From: Lentinus brumalis
Lineage: Eukaryota; Basidiomycota; Agaricomycetes; Polyporales; Polyporaceae
DNA length: 64,000 nt
Reading direction: 5' to 3'
NCBI GenBank assembly: GCA_001792895.1
Contig: MARA01000005.1
Location: 1,488,001 to 1,552,000, forward strand
The notes under the pieces were generated by a model, which worked only from the letters and a program-made list of their open reading frames with translations, made no database searches and was not told the DNA's origin. The position numbers and the translations under genes are program-made. Below, in pieces: positions 31,763 to 42,900 of the stretch; the stretch's first letter is position 1, and every line of letters starts with the position of its first letter.

Positions 31763-33554
31763 ATGATCTTGCCCGATGACACACCGCCAGAGTCACCCAC
31801 GAAGTCCAACTCGCGCGCAGGGCCGCCCTCCGAGGCACCTGAGGACGAGCATGCACTACCACCACCAGCATATCCTGGACCTCCTCAAAATGGACAGATA
31901 TCGTCATACCAATCTCATAGTGTCGACATTGAGGCGCAAGCCAGCAGCTCCCGAACGCCCCTCCTTCAATCAACACCCGCGCACCATGTCGAGCAGGTCG
32001 AGTCGGCTCCAACTCGATTCCTGAAAGCGTTCGGTGTCGCATTACTCATATACATCCTTGTGGGATCATTCACGCGAACCGCAATCGCTGGCCACTACTG
32101 GCGCGGGCGTGATACACATCGGGTGAGTACTGTTCGTGCTTTGCCTGAATTTCTGAACTCTTCAATTTGGTTTCTCCTTGATTCTTCAGTGGAACGACGT
32201 GGAAGAACCTGATATTGACGATGGACGCGGTGGCGCGCCTGGTTCACAGATTCCCTTCCCACAACCCTCAGACGGCAAAGTTGAGAAGTGCGTCACAGCA
32301 GCAGGCGCGACCACCCTTTCCTCCGAATCTGTCTATATGACATCTCTCCTCCTTCCGTTGAACGCGAAGACCTTATACATCTTCGGCCGAGGCGAGCTCG
32401 CGCATGGAGACATCACGTTCACCCCTTCCTACGATAGTACCATTCCTGAGGATAGTATTCGCGTGAATATCATCCCTCGCTACCACAGTGCGATCGCTCT
32501 TATGGCGACCAATATCTGTTTGCTCGAGAGAGCAAAAGGCGAGAAGGGCATAGCTATCCTCGTGAGTCTGTACAGTCTCCCCGTGGGCCCGTACCAGCTG
32601 AATATGATATGTTCCAAGACACCTTCAAGTTGGATTCCCAGCAACGACTTAAGCTTCTCAATTGAGGTTCGTATACCTGTAACCAGGGGCCCGTTACGAG
32701 TCAACGCCTTCGAGACACACCTACCGTTATTCCGGCACACCTTCTCCGCCCAACTTCATGGCCAGGTCTCCTTCGGTTCGCTCTACGTTCGTTCAACCAA
32801 TCAGCAGATACACGCTGGGGTACGTGTAACCTTGACTTGGTATTCCCATTTCCTGACATGGTTTTGGCAGTACCTTGAAGCGGACAATACGACCATTCAA
32901 ACCACAAACTCCCTCATCAGTGGGGTCTACCGCGCTTCCCATACACTCTTCCTGCAAACTTCCAACCAGCCCATCAAAGCTGATATCACCATCCTCAACG
33001 ACGACGACACTCGAAACCCCACGAACCTCACGATGATCACAGCTAACTCGTACGTCTCCTGATCATGCTGCTAGTACGCACAGCTCGCGTTACAGATTAT
33101 GTCTAACCGCCCTGACAACAGTGCGATCGACGCCGCGATCACCCTCCTCCGTTCAACCTCGACGCGTGCGGTCAGCAAAGGCGGCGCGTTCGCCGTCTCT
33201 GCACAGACGCAGAATGGCGCGCTTGACCTGCGATTCCATACACAACCCGTCGACAGCAGGCTCGATGTCACTGCGCAAACGAGCAATGCTCCCGCACAGG
33301 TGCACTTGCATCCTGCGTACGAGGGCGCGTTTGCCATCGGGACGTCGCACGGCCCGACCGACTTGACGGTGTACGAGAAGATAAGTGATCCTTCGGGTCG
33401 CGGGCGGAAGAGGCTTTGGGCGGTGACGGAGCGGACAGCAGCGGCGTTCAACGGGCGCGTGTGGTGGTCGCACAGATCCGGGTCGGACGGTGATGAGGGC
33501 AGGGGGAGTGTCAGCGTGCACACTTCCAATGCCGCGGTACAGGTGACAACATGA
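31763..33554 (+). CDS. Single-pass membrane protein, DUF7330-like
   Basis: Exons 31763-32122, 32190-32561, 32619-32819, 32871-33049 and 33122-33554 give about 514 residues. The N-terminus is Pro/Ser-rich and cytosolic-looking, then one hydrophobic helix (FLKAFGVALLIYILVGSF). The long remainder is beta-rich with repeated Thr/Ser/Asn-containing strands (SAQLHGQVSFGSLYV, ISGVYRASHTLFLQTSNQPI, RLDVTAQTSNAPAQVHLHP). This layout matches a family frequent in basidiomycetes and of unknown function; the DUF number is from memory and unverified. Introns 2 and 3 (57 and 51 nt) are multiples of three without stops, so retention leaves the frame open; intron 2 uses a weak AAG acceptor and is the least certain. 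Confidence 0.72.
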
Positions 33555-33941
33555 GCTCTTGTCGACATATGGCGGCAGTGGACATGGCGGGAGTCGGTCG
33601 TGGAGTCGATGTACTCGTATATATTGTCCGTTGATGCTTCATGCCTTATGTCGTGGCCGGATGGTATCTTGTAGTTCATTCCCTTCTAACCAATGTATGT
33701 GTATGTAGTTCTACCTCTCGCTTTTAAGGTCATCGGGTAGCAGGACTTACCGTGTGCACGACAACATAGGCGATGCTGTATGACTCTCACAAGGTGCGAG
33801 GCAAGGTGAGTATCAGGGGTATCCGATTATGAAGACGAAGGATAGATCGTTGCACTGACATGACAGGTCCAAATCTCAAATAGCAAGTCATTAACATTAT
33901 CCACATCCTCCAGTCCGTCTGTAGCATCCCATGGGTCCAGA
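33555..33941. other. Convergent 3' flanks
   Basis: 387 bp between the stop codons of the membrane protein gene and MVP1. It probably holds both polyadenylation sites. No gene seen. Confidence 0.5.
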
Positions 33942-36585
33942 TCATTCGAGGGGCATGCCCTCAACAGTCTCGAGAAGCGAAGACCAGTTGGTAACAGCGG
34001 CCTCCGAAAAGTCATGCTCCTCGCGTGCAAAGGCCTGAACAGCCAGTGTGAGGAGCGTGTTCTCCCGGTTGTGCAGCACCGCGCGAAGTTCGTGCCACAT
34101 ACTATACGACAAATGAACGGATAAGATGGCTGTTGAACGCACAATGAATCACGACTGACCATGCGCGGATGAAGACACGGCGGTTGAGCGCAGCCGTGAT
34201 CGCAGCTTGGTCCTTCTCGATGGCGACAGCAACCTTGTCAGCTTCGTGCTCCCAGCCCTCTTTCTTCGCTTGCCTGATGCCTTCGAGCTTGTGCGAGTTG
34301 GTGTCAACGCGCTTCCGGAGGCGGTCGACCTGGTCGGGCGAGAGACGATCGTGGCGGATGAAAAGATCACGCATAGCTACATAGAGGTCGCGCTGAGCCT
34401 GTACGACCCGGGTCAGAACATTCTCGTTCCTGAACATGATAACCTTCCTTCCTACCTTGAGGGATTCCAAGGTCGAGTAGAGCATCGTTCGCGACTACGA
34501 GGATAGCTCAGCGTCATGGCAGTCAAGCGAGACAAGCGAACTGATATACTCACTCGGTGCTCGAGCGCATCTGCGTGCCTCTGCGTGTGCGCCGAGACAT
34601 GCACAAGCCCCTGCCTCACGCCCGCACAGAGCTCGCAATCCTCGCCACGCCAACAGCGCTCATTGACCTCAACGAGGCTCTTGACAGTGTTCGTGAGGCG
34701 TGAGAGATCCGCCTGTCCATCCACCGCCGACCGGCGCGCGGCCGACGTCAGTCCAGAGAAGATGGACGTCGTCGTCGACACATCAGTGTCACGGTCGAGA
34801 GAGCCAGATGCCGAGGACGGCGCGGAAGCGGATGAAGAGGACGTGGCAGAGGGAGAGGAAGACAGGCCAGCAAACGGAGGCAGAGGCAAGGGCAGGTGAG
34901 TCGGCAAGAAGCTTGGCCTCATGACAGGATTGAGCCGTACCGCTGCTGCCTCTCGGCGCCTGACGATGCGCTCCGTGAGTAGGCAGATCCGCTGCCAGTG
35001 CTCGATGAGGAAGCCGATCTTCCCTCGGACAACACTGATGTGGCTCGTGAGCGTGGACAGTGACCAGACGCGCAGACAGGACATACGCAAGCTTATCTTC
35101 CAGGTCGCTAGGGATAGCCATCTCCTCGACACGGTCGATCCGCTTGCTAGCGGACTCCTCCTCGTAGGAGATCGCAGTATGTTTGCGCCATTCCTCGAGC
35201 GATGGCTCCGTGAGGAAAGACTGCAGTACTGGGTCGTCCTTGATTACCGGATGATTGCTAGGGACAGGTAAGTCTTCAAACCGGGCTCCTTAGAAAGCTA
35301 CTCACACCACGAAGTTGATGAAACGAGCCAATCCTCGCCTACAAGTCAATACTATCAGACACGAAACGAAGACGTCGCGATTGTCAAGACGAACCTGCGT
35401 TGCTCAAGGAAACCTTCGTCGGCTACAGGAGGGCCAACATCAATAGGAGCATTGGGTATGGCACCGGAAGCCAGCAGCAGTACTCACGGCCTATCCGTTT
35501 CGGAGGCAGAGCTGGGAGCAATCGGAAAGGATAGCGCTTGACCAACACGTCCCACATGAATACGAACTCGGAGTATCGTCTTGGGACGGGTGCGCCACGC
35601 TGAGAAGGGGCCGGATAAATGTGCGGGGTGAAGCGGGGGAGACTCGAAGCCACATACGTCGCTTGAGACCTCGTATACGAGGTATCTGTTCAGTATGAAG
35701 CCCTGTTGTCCCAGGATGTTCACGAAGACAGTTTCTTGCTTCTTCCACCATTCACGAGGCAAGCCAGAGCCCGATATGTTCGATGGTGCGCCATTGTTGA
35801 GACTACCGAGCGCCGGTGCCTTGGGAGCGGCGACCGGCGTTGTGAATTTCGAGCTCCATGGATCCTCGGCAGAGTACCCGCGAGTAGATGGAGGCGGCAT
35901 CTGCATGATATCATGGAAAGACGACTGGGAGGGAGGTAATGAGCTGAGGTCGAGCGTTGGTTCGGGAAGTGCGTTTTCTTGGGCGAGTGCCGCAACGCGC
36001 TCAATGCTAACATCTGTCCTGTTGTTCAGCGAGCCGTCCCATGGAAGATGTACACGACAGACCTTTCCCAGACTGCGCCAGGGCTGCGAGGGCAAGGGCG
36101 ACAAAGAACTCGAGACGCGATACTCGCGGTCTTGAGCTGACAAGACTTACGATCTACAACGCAGTCAGTGATTGAGCCGCGCACCCTCCTTATGGTACAC
36201 GTACCCTGTCCACCGTCGACGCCGGAAGAGACGAGGTACCGAGCACTCTGGACAAGGCGTTGACCGATGTTTCGCCTGTGTTGGAAGGATCGACGGCGGC
36301 GAAAGCTCTGGTGTAGATGGCAGGAATCGATGCTTCGCCTACACTGACACGTCAACCCCGAGACAAACTACATACACTGGGACATGACGCACCGATCACC
36401 GAACTCAGGCCACCTGAAGATGTGGCTGGAAACGACGGCAGCGCTGGTGCTGGACTCGGTGATGTACTCCAGGGATCAAGCCCGTCGTCGTAGACGGAGC
36501 TAATCAATGGATTCTCGGTCACGAAACTTGCACCAAACTGCGACGAGCTGCCATAGGCTTGCACGGGACGGGGTGCGTTGAACAT
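33942..36585 (-). CDS. MVP1: Sorting nexin Mvp1/SNX8
   Basis: Eleven exons from 36585 to 33942 join in phase to about 700 residues (36585-36393, 36338-36205, 36153-36063, 36013-35658, 35599-35488, 35422-35395, 35338-35306, 35257-35078, 35034-34554, 34494-34160, 34101-33942). An EH-like segment (IYTRAFAAVDPSNTGETSVN) comes first. A PX domain follows (EWWKKQETVFVNILGQQGF; RRYSEFVFMWDVLVKRYPF; ALPPKRIGPDEGFLEQRR), then a BAR-type helical region (VRGKIGFLIEHWQRICLLTE; VDTNSHKLEGIRQAKKEGW). Mvp1 binds PI3P on endosomes and drives retromer-independent recycling. Two exons are only 28 and 33 nt. The intron after the KLAYVL codons (35035-35077, 43 nt) has a weak GTCTGC donor and is the least sure. 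A Ser-rich insert separates the BAR helices. Confidence 0.88.
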
Positions 36586-36950
36586 CCTCGCGAGTCGTAA
36601 GGACGACCGGGTTGGGTAGGCGGACGCAGGGAGAAGTAGAGAAAGAGTGGGCTCAGGTGAGTCTGAGCATGCACTTGAGTACGTCGCTCGTCGAGGTGGT
36701 CGTCGCGGTGGTCGTCGCAGACGTCGTCGTGAACGACGTCAAACTCGCCGCAGCGGGGGCTGCTGCCGCGCGCATCGCGCGGGGTGACAGTGACAGTGAC
36801 AGAAGACACGGTCACAGGATCGCGGTCGGTGACAGCCACGTGTGCGGGATTGGAGCTCCGACAACACGCCTGTGAGCGCGTCTCGGCGCGCGTCGTGAGA
36901 GCGCTTCACGACCCCCCCTTCCTTCCGCCGCCCCCGCCCTCGCCGCGGTA
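36586..36950. promoter_or_regulatory. Divergent region MVP1 / MBP1
   Basis: 365 bp between divergent starts. A pyrimidine-rich run of C and CT (36910-36942) lies just before the MBP1 ATG, a common fungal core-promoter feature. A GTGACAGTGACAGTGACAG triplet repeat occurs near 36783-36802. Confidence 0.45.
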
Positions 36951-39900
36951 ATGCAGTCCGCACAGAGACCCCCTGCCCAACAGCAGCCACCTGTAAAGAT
37001 ATACAATGCTGTTTACTCCTCCGTCCAGGTCCGTGTCGAACCTTGGGCACGCGCATATAGTCAGCTAATTATCAGCCACGAACGCGTATAGGTCTACGAG
37101 TGCATGGTTCGCGGCATAGCTGTCATGCGACGACGCGCCGACTCCTATGTCAATGCGACGCAGATCCTTAAGGTAGCCGGGGTCGATAAAGGCCGACGGA
37201 CGAAGATACTGGAGAAGGAGATACTGCCCGGCAAACATGAGATCGTTCAGGGAGGCTATGGAAAGTATCAGGGCACCTGGTGAGTTTGTTTGCCCACACT
37301 TTCTCCCTTCCACCTCTGTGTGTTGGCTTTGGTTAAGGTATACCAGATATTTGCATGAACCATGCCGTAGACGTGACGGGTGGCGACTTGTGAGAGCAGC
37401 AGGAAGAACGGTATCTCGCCTCATGTGGCTGCCCTCATTCTCAATGGTGCCATACATCAAACAATGCTGCAAAATGATGCTCTGACGAGCTGTCCAATTG
37501 CCCCGGTGTATCACCATCATGCCTGAAGTTTTGACAATGTCTTCATGAGACTGGGTGGTCTCTGTCCGTATCTGCCCATATTCGTGTCCACATGCGGAGA
37601 CGCGTCACAGGTCGCGTATAAACGCGCAGTCCATGATTGCAGGCCGTGTCATGAGCACTATGCACAGTTGGTACACAGTACAGGGAGGCACTCATAGTGC
37701 TCAATCGGTAGAGCCAGTGTTTTCGACCCACTCTCGTGTGCTCCCGCAGGACCAAGCTCACTACTGTTTACCCTTGTCACAGGATACCTCTGGACCGTGG
37801 CCGTGATATTGCCACACAGTATGGCGTTGCCCCTTTGCTAGCTCCATTGTTTGACTTCGTACCCAATGCAAATCCAATGGGAGGTCTACCTGCCTCGCTC
37901 GCAGGTGTACCCGGTACGCTCCCAATATCTCTCGCGCCTGATCTCAACTCAGTCTTATATACGATAGGTCTTGCCCCTCCACCTATCATGCCTGGTTCTG
38001 CACTACGCCTACTTAATCAGGGACGCGCGCAAGGATTGTTCACACCTTCTACATCCAGTATGTCCGACGTTCATTTCGTCCCAAATGCTTCACCCGGCCC
38101 ACATCTCGCAGGCGGATATCCCCCTGGCTTTCCCCACATCGGCGCCTTCTCTCCTACACCTCCACCTCTAGGTCAATCTTCGCTGAAACGAACTCATTCA
38201 CAAATAGACATGGATGCCATCGTGCCTTCCCCCAACTCGGTCTCTCTCACTGCTCCGCCTACGTTGGCGGCATCGCCAGACATTCAAATGCTCGATCGAT
38301 CGAGACCGTCCTCTGCGGCACCTCAGACAGACAATGGACCTTCTCCCAACAAGCGAGCTCGAACTGAACCTCCTATCCCGGATGGTACAGGACGTGTTTC
38401 GCCGCTCGTCCAGACGATACAGGCACACGCAAGCATGCCTCCACCCGCCATTACCGGAACTCAGCAGTCTGCTCCTGCTGCCGTCAACGGGATATCCCCG
38501 CCATCTAGTGCTCAGCCTGTTCCCGCAAATGGCAAACCAGACACCAAGCACGAAATCCAACAATACTCCATCCGGTTCGCCTCAAAGCCCTCCATCCCTC
38601 GGACCATGGATCACAATGCGCCTGCCCGAGATACACGGAGAGCAGCGATTGTGCAAGCAATCTGCGCTCGAGACGACCCGCAAGCGGTGCTTGATATGAT
38701 TCGCGAAGTTCCCCCAGACATTGCTGCACTCGCTCATGACGTGGATCTCGTCCTTGACGAGCAAGGGCATACAGCCCTTCACATCGCCGCAAGCACGGGC
38801 CGGCATGCCACAGTGGACGCACTCGTCGCCGCGGGGGCGGATGTTCATAGAGGCAACTTCAATGGGGAGACGGCTTTGATGCGCGCCTGTCTTGCCACCC
38901 ACTGTTTCGATACACAGACGTTCCATACCCTTGTCTCCCATCTACATCCCAGCATCCGCACTCTCGACACGGCCCGTCGAAGCGTGTTCCACCATATCGT
39001 TGCCACTGCCGGCGTCAAAGGCCGGGCGGTCGCAGCGCGATACTACCTTGACCAAATCAACTTGTGGATCGTGAACCATGAGCGAGCGGACTTCAAGTCA
39101 ATCATCGACATTCAAGATGAGCACGGTGACACCGCGCTCAATATCGCCGCGCGAGTCGGAAACCGTAGTCTCGTCAGGGTGCTTCTGGATGCCGGTGCAA
39201 ACAAGTTGCTCGCGAACAAGCTCGGACTACGACCAGGCGACTTCGGGGTTGAGACTGAGGTGAGCGGGCCCCATTCTCGCCGGAAACGCGTCCTCAATAT
39301 TGGCCCTTCAGGAGCTGGGTGGCAGCGCGCGATCAGAGGACATACTCTCCTCGTTGCGTTCGGTTCCTTCTGTCCCTATGCAGAAGAGCCAGGACGTAAT
39401 AGCGGGTACGTTCGGTGCACATAACCTGTGAGTCACAGAGCTGACTCTCCGCAGATATGACGGCTATGATTCAAGGACTAGGAAACGACTTCACTGCCGA
39501 AGTCAAATCGAAGCAGGACGCATTGGACGTGACACAGGTTCACCTCCGTGCAGCAACACGGGAGCTCTCTGAGAAGCGGCGACAAATACAACACTGGCAG
39601 GCGCGTTGCGGTGAGCTGGATCAAACCGCGCAGCGGGTACGCAACCTCGAGCGGGCACTTGCGGACGAGGATGGCTTCGACTGGACAGGCCGCACCGAGC
39701 TCGACGGCTCTGATGCCGGTCCTAGCGCTGGTCCCGCGTTCCAGCTTCGAGGACAGGGGTCGACTATGAGTGGACTCAGCGGCGCCGTCGACATCCCTGC
39801 GAACCTGGAGGTCGATCCGACAGTGCCTACTGGCGACACGGCTGCGACTCTCATCAGGCTAAGGCGGCAAAAGATGTGGTACAATCGGGTAGAGCAGCTG

Positions 39901-40251
39901 ATGGAGACGCGCATGCGGTCGCTGCAAGGCGCGAGCGCGGAGAAGGAGTTCCAGTGCAAGAAGATCGTCGCACTGTGCACGGGTGTGCCGATCGACAGGG
40001 TGGAGGAGGTGAGTGCACGTGAAAGGCTGTATGAACCCACGCTGTCGTGGGTATGCTGCCGACTGGTGCTGAAAGTATGTTTGTCCTGCAGTTACTCGAG
40101 AATCTGGTCGTCGCGATGGAGAGCGAGGCGCAAGTCATCGACATCAGTCGGGTCTCTGGATTTATGCAGAAGGTGCGTTCAGTATTGATGCTCATCCTGC
40201 GGCGACAATGAGCTGAACGCAGCGTCTGCAGGTCCGGAATGGTGTGATATA
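36951..40251 (+). CDS. MBP1: MBF transcription factor (Mbp1/Res-type)
   Basis: Seven exons (36951-37028, 37092-37279, 37783-39259, 39312-39405, 39455-40008, 40092-40172, 40231-40251) give about 830 residues. The APSES/KilA-N DNA-binding domain is at the N-terminus ([50 protein letters not shown]). A long Pro/Ser-rich linker leads to ankyrin repeats ([40 protein letters not shown]). A coiled coil follows ([20 protein letters not shown]), and the end [13 protein letters not shown] is typical. Mbp1 pairs with Swi6-like partners to activate G1/S genes through ACGCGT sites. Intron 2 (37280-37782) is 503 nt, far longer than its neighbours. The last exon has only seven codons including the stop. Confidence 0.92.
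37082..37087. promoter_or_regulatory. MCB-type site ACGCGT in MBP1 intron 1
   Basis: ACGCGT is the palindromic site bound by Mbp1-type factors. It lies five bases before the 3' splice site of intron 1. It may be chance: the 6-mer is expected many times in 64 kb of G+C-rich DNA. Confidence 0.3.
37600..37605. promoter_or_regulatory. MCB-type site ACGCGT in MBP1 intron 2
   Basis: ACGCGT within the 503-nt intron, followed within 30 bp by the related words TCGCGTATA and ACGCGC and a TATAAAC. The cluster suggests an internal control region; unproven. Confidence 0.35.
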
Positions 40252-40738
40252 AGTTATGCTCATTATGCTCCGTGGATGCATGGGTACATAGGGTGCCAGG
40301 TCTGGACTCGGTCGTGTTCGCTGTCGTAACGTTAATGGTCCTCAGCACTGTACTATATGCATTACATCCATTTATTCCTATATGCTGTTCAGTAGCGTCA
40401 TACTGAAAGCCGGAGGGCTGGACACGCTTGCCATCGGCGACAGAGGCCTAGAAGTCACCTACTTCATTGCCCCCAGGCCTAATATTGCTGACCGTTCGTA
40501 TATGGGCTACCGATAGCGTCCCGGGACCGGAAGAGAGCGCATTCGAAGGTCGCGCTCTTTAGGCCTTGCTAGCGGCACAGGTCGGGAATCATGCAAGCTC
40601 CGCGAACTGGCGTTGCCACTTGGTGATCTTGAAGTAGATGGATGATACAGCTGCAGATGCATTCACAAACAACTGTACATGTAAGAACCAACGCAAAGCA
40701 CATACACAAGAGGAACCGTCCCAAACTTCCTTCCTCGA
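40252..40738. other. Convergent 3' flanks MBP1 / PRP4
   Basis: 487 bp between the two stop codons. No gene or repeat recognised. Confidence 0.5.
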
Positions 40739-42718
40739 TCATGAACCACCAGGCGTGAAGATCTGGAAATTGCGTGTGTATGTGCCCGACGCAAGCATCT
40801 TCCCGTCATGGGACAAGTCCACAGACATGACCTTGTTGCCGTCCGTCGGCAGCGTGCGCAGACATTGCCAGTCGTCTGCGCTCCACAGCTTCACGAGCCC
40901 ATCGTAGCCGCCGCTCGCAAAGTACAGCCCGGAGCGGTACTTCCACTCCTCCAGCGCCTTCTCTGGGTCGATGGGCTTGGTATCCGGGGATAGCTCCTCG
41001 GTACCGTTCATGGTAATTTCGGGCGAGTAATTGGGTGGCAGCTCGTCCGCATAGAAGAAGCGCACATCGGAGACGTTGGAGAGATGCGCGGGGATAGTGT
41101 AAAGTGCCTTGAGCGAGCGCATGTCCCATATTCGGATGGTGTCGTCTCCGGAGCCTGTGGCTATTTGGTAGCTGGACGAATATCAGATGACGATGTATAT
41201 CGGAGGAGGGGAGACCTACGTACCCGTTTGGTGAAAAGGCTATCGAGAAGATGGCTTGTACGTGCCCGTCGAGGACCATTGCTGTTCGTCCGGTACGCAA
41301 GTCCCATACTCGACCGATAGCGTCCAATCCACTGCAGAGCAAGATTAGGATGAATGTAGAAGCAGAAATCAGGGCGGCGCTTACCCGGATGCACACAGCG
41401 CGCCATCGTTTTGAAACTCGACAGAGAAGACCTCTTTTGAATGACCCTCTTGTAGCTGCAGTTCCTTTGTTGTAGCCACATCCCACAGTCGCCATGTTGT
41501 GTCAAAACTCGCGCTGGCAACGTACTTTCCAGATGGATGGAAAGCAACACGTGCCACGCGATCTGCATGTCCCTTCATTGTCGCCAATGGTGTTTCGCTT
41601 GCCCGCATTTGTCAGGTACAGTTCAAGCGTCGAGACAAGCAGAACAAACCTGTTGAGAGACCACAAATTGAGTGTTTGGTCGGCTGCGCCGCTGACCATG
41701 TTGACGGCGTCTTCACTTTGCGACAAGGTAGCTTGCGGATGCCATGCAACACCTCCAACACGATCAGTGTGCCCTTCGCAGCAGATAAACACCACCGGCC
41801 ATCACGCTCAAAAATCGGAAAGAGGTACCTCGGTATGTCCGTACAGGAGTACAGTCAGGCATATTCCACAGTTTGACATTTCCGGCCCAACTAGCGGTCG
41901 CTAGAAACTTGCTATTTGGTGAGAAACGCACAAGGGATATTGGTCGTTCGTCGCCTATTTGGGACCCAAGGTTCGCGAAGCTCTAGAGAAGGGCCAGTCA
42001 GTACCACTCCCTACCGCGCTTTCATACTCGATGGACCATACCTTGACTTCCGCGAAGACCTTTTTGCGGATGTCGATGATGCGCCCAAGCGGCATCTTGC
42101 TGTCTAGTCGCTGCTGCGCGATGCGTTTTTGAGCTCTACATGGGCACGCGAAATGAAGGGGAATGCAGTAAGCACCTATTCGTGTTCTCCACCTATCGGA
42201 AATCCCACCTGGGAAGAGAATACTCCGCTATTGATCGTCGTGCTTCAAGCAACTCAAGGGGACCAGGGGTATAGAACTCCTCGACCTATACACCAAGAGT
42301 TGGTACCCGGACACGATACGCACGAATCCCGGGGTTACTGAACGCACCTCTTCGTCACTCTCGTCTTCAGAGGTCTCTTCGTCCACGTGCATGGCATCAT
42401 CGCCCCTAGCTGCGTTGATTTGAGACAGAACGTAGATGAGACGGTCTCTCCGGTCTGGAGGCTAGTGTTCGCGGGTCAGCACCGTAAGACATGCCTTCAC
42501 ACCATCTGTACACTCACTCGTTCGCCAAAGAGCGTTATAGGCTCGCCCATCTCCCGCAGCCTCGCCTTCACCTTATTGTCATCCGTTGGTACTGCAAGGT
42601 TTCGCGCTTTCTTCTTCCGCTCGAGCTCGTCCAGGATGACCTGGTTCTCCAGACGCGCCCGCTCAGACCCTTGGTAGTTTCCATCGTCCATAAGCGTGTC
42701 AAAAGTTAGTTCCGACAT
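40739..42718 (-). CDS. PRP4: U4/U6 snRNP protein Prp4 (WD40)
   Basis: Nine exons (42718-42518, 42461-42348, 42285-42209, 42135-42042, 41982-41829, 41773-41650, 41597-41385, 41331-41224, 41171-40739) encode 505 residues. The N-terminal SFM motif, [20 protein letters not shown], precedes seven WD40 blades such as [55 protein letters not shown] and [19 protein letters not shown]. Prp4 (human PRPF4) binds Prp3 and the U4/U6 duplex in the tri-snRNP. All introns are 52-73 nt. Two acceptors are AAG. The start is the first ATG of the open exon and begins [12 protein letters not shown]. It shares a 182-bp upstream region with PMT4. Confidence 0.93.
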
Positions 42719-42900
42719 AGTTGCGCGTAGGTGGCGGCGACCGCGGTAAACAGAGGATGGGGGACGCGACCAAGTCGAGCAAATAGACGCCAGCCCGCGG
42801 GCGTAGTACATGTTTAGCGCGCCGTCACTCGACCGACGTGTAATAGACTCCCATACCCCCTTCCTCTCCCATACCTCCACCTCCCTCCCCTTCCTTCATC
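42719..42900. promoter_or_regulatory. 182-bp bidirectional promoter PRP4 / PMT4
   Basis: Both start codons face away from this 182-bp stretch. On the PMT4 side there is a pyrimidine run (about 42848-42898, CCTTCCTCTCCC-type) ending just before the ATG. G+C-rich words lie in the centre. No TATA box. Confidence 0.6.
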
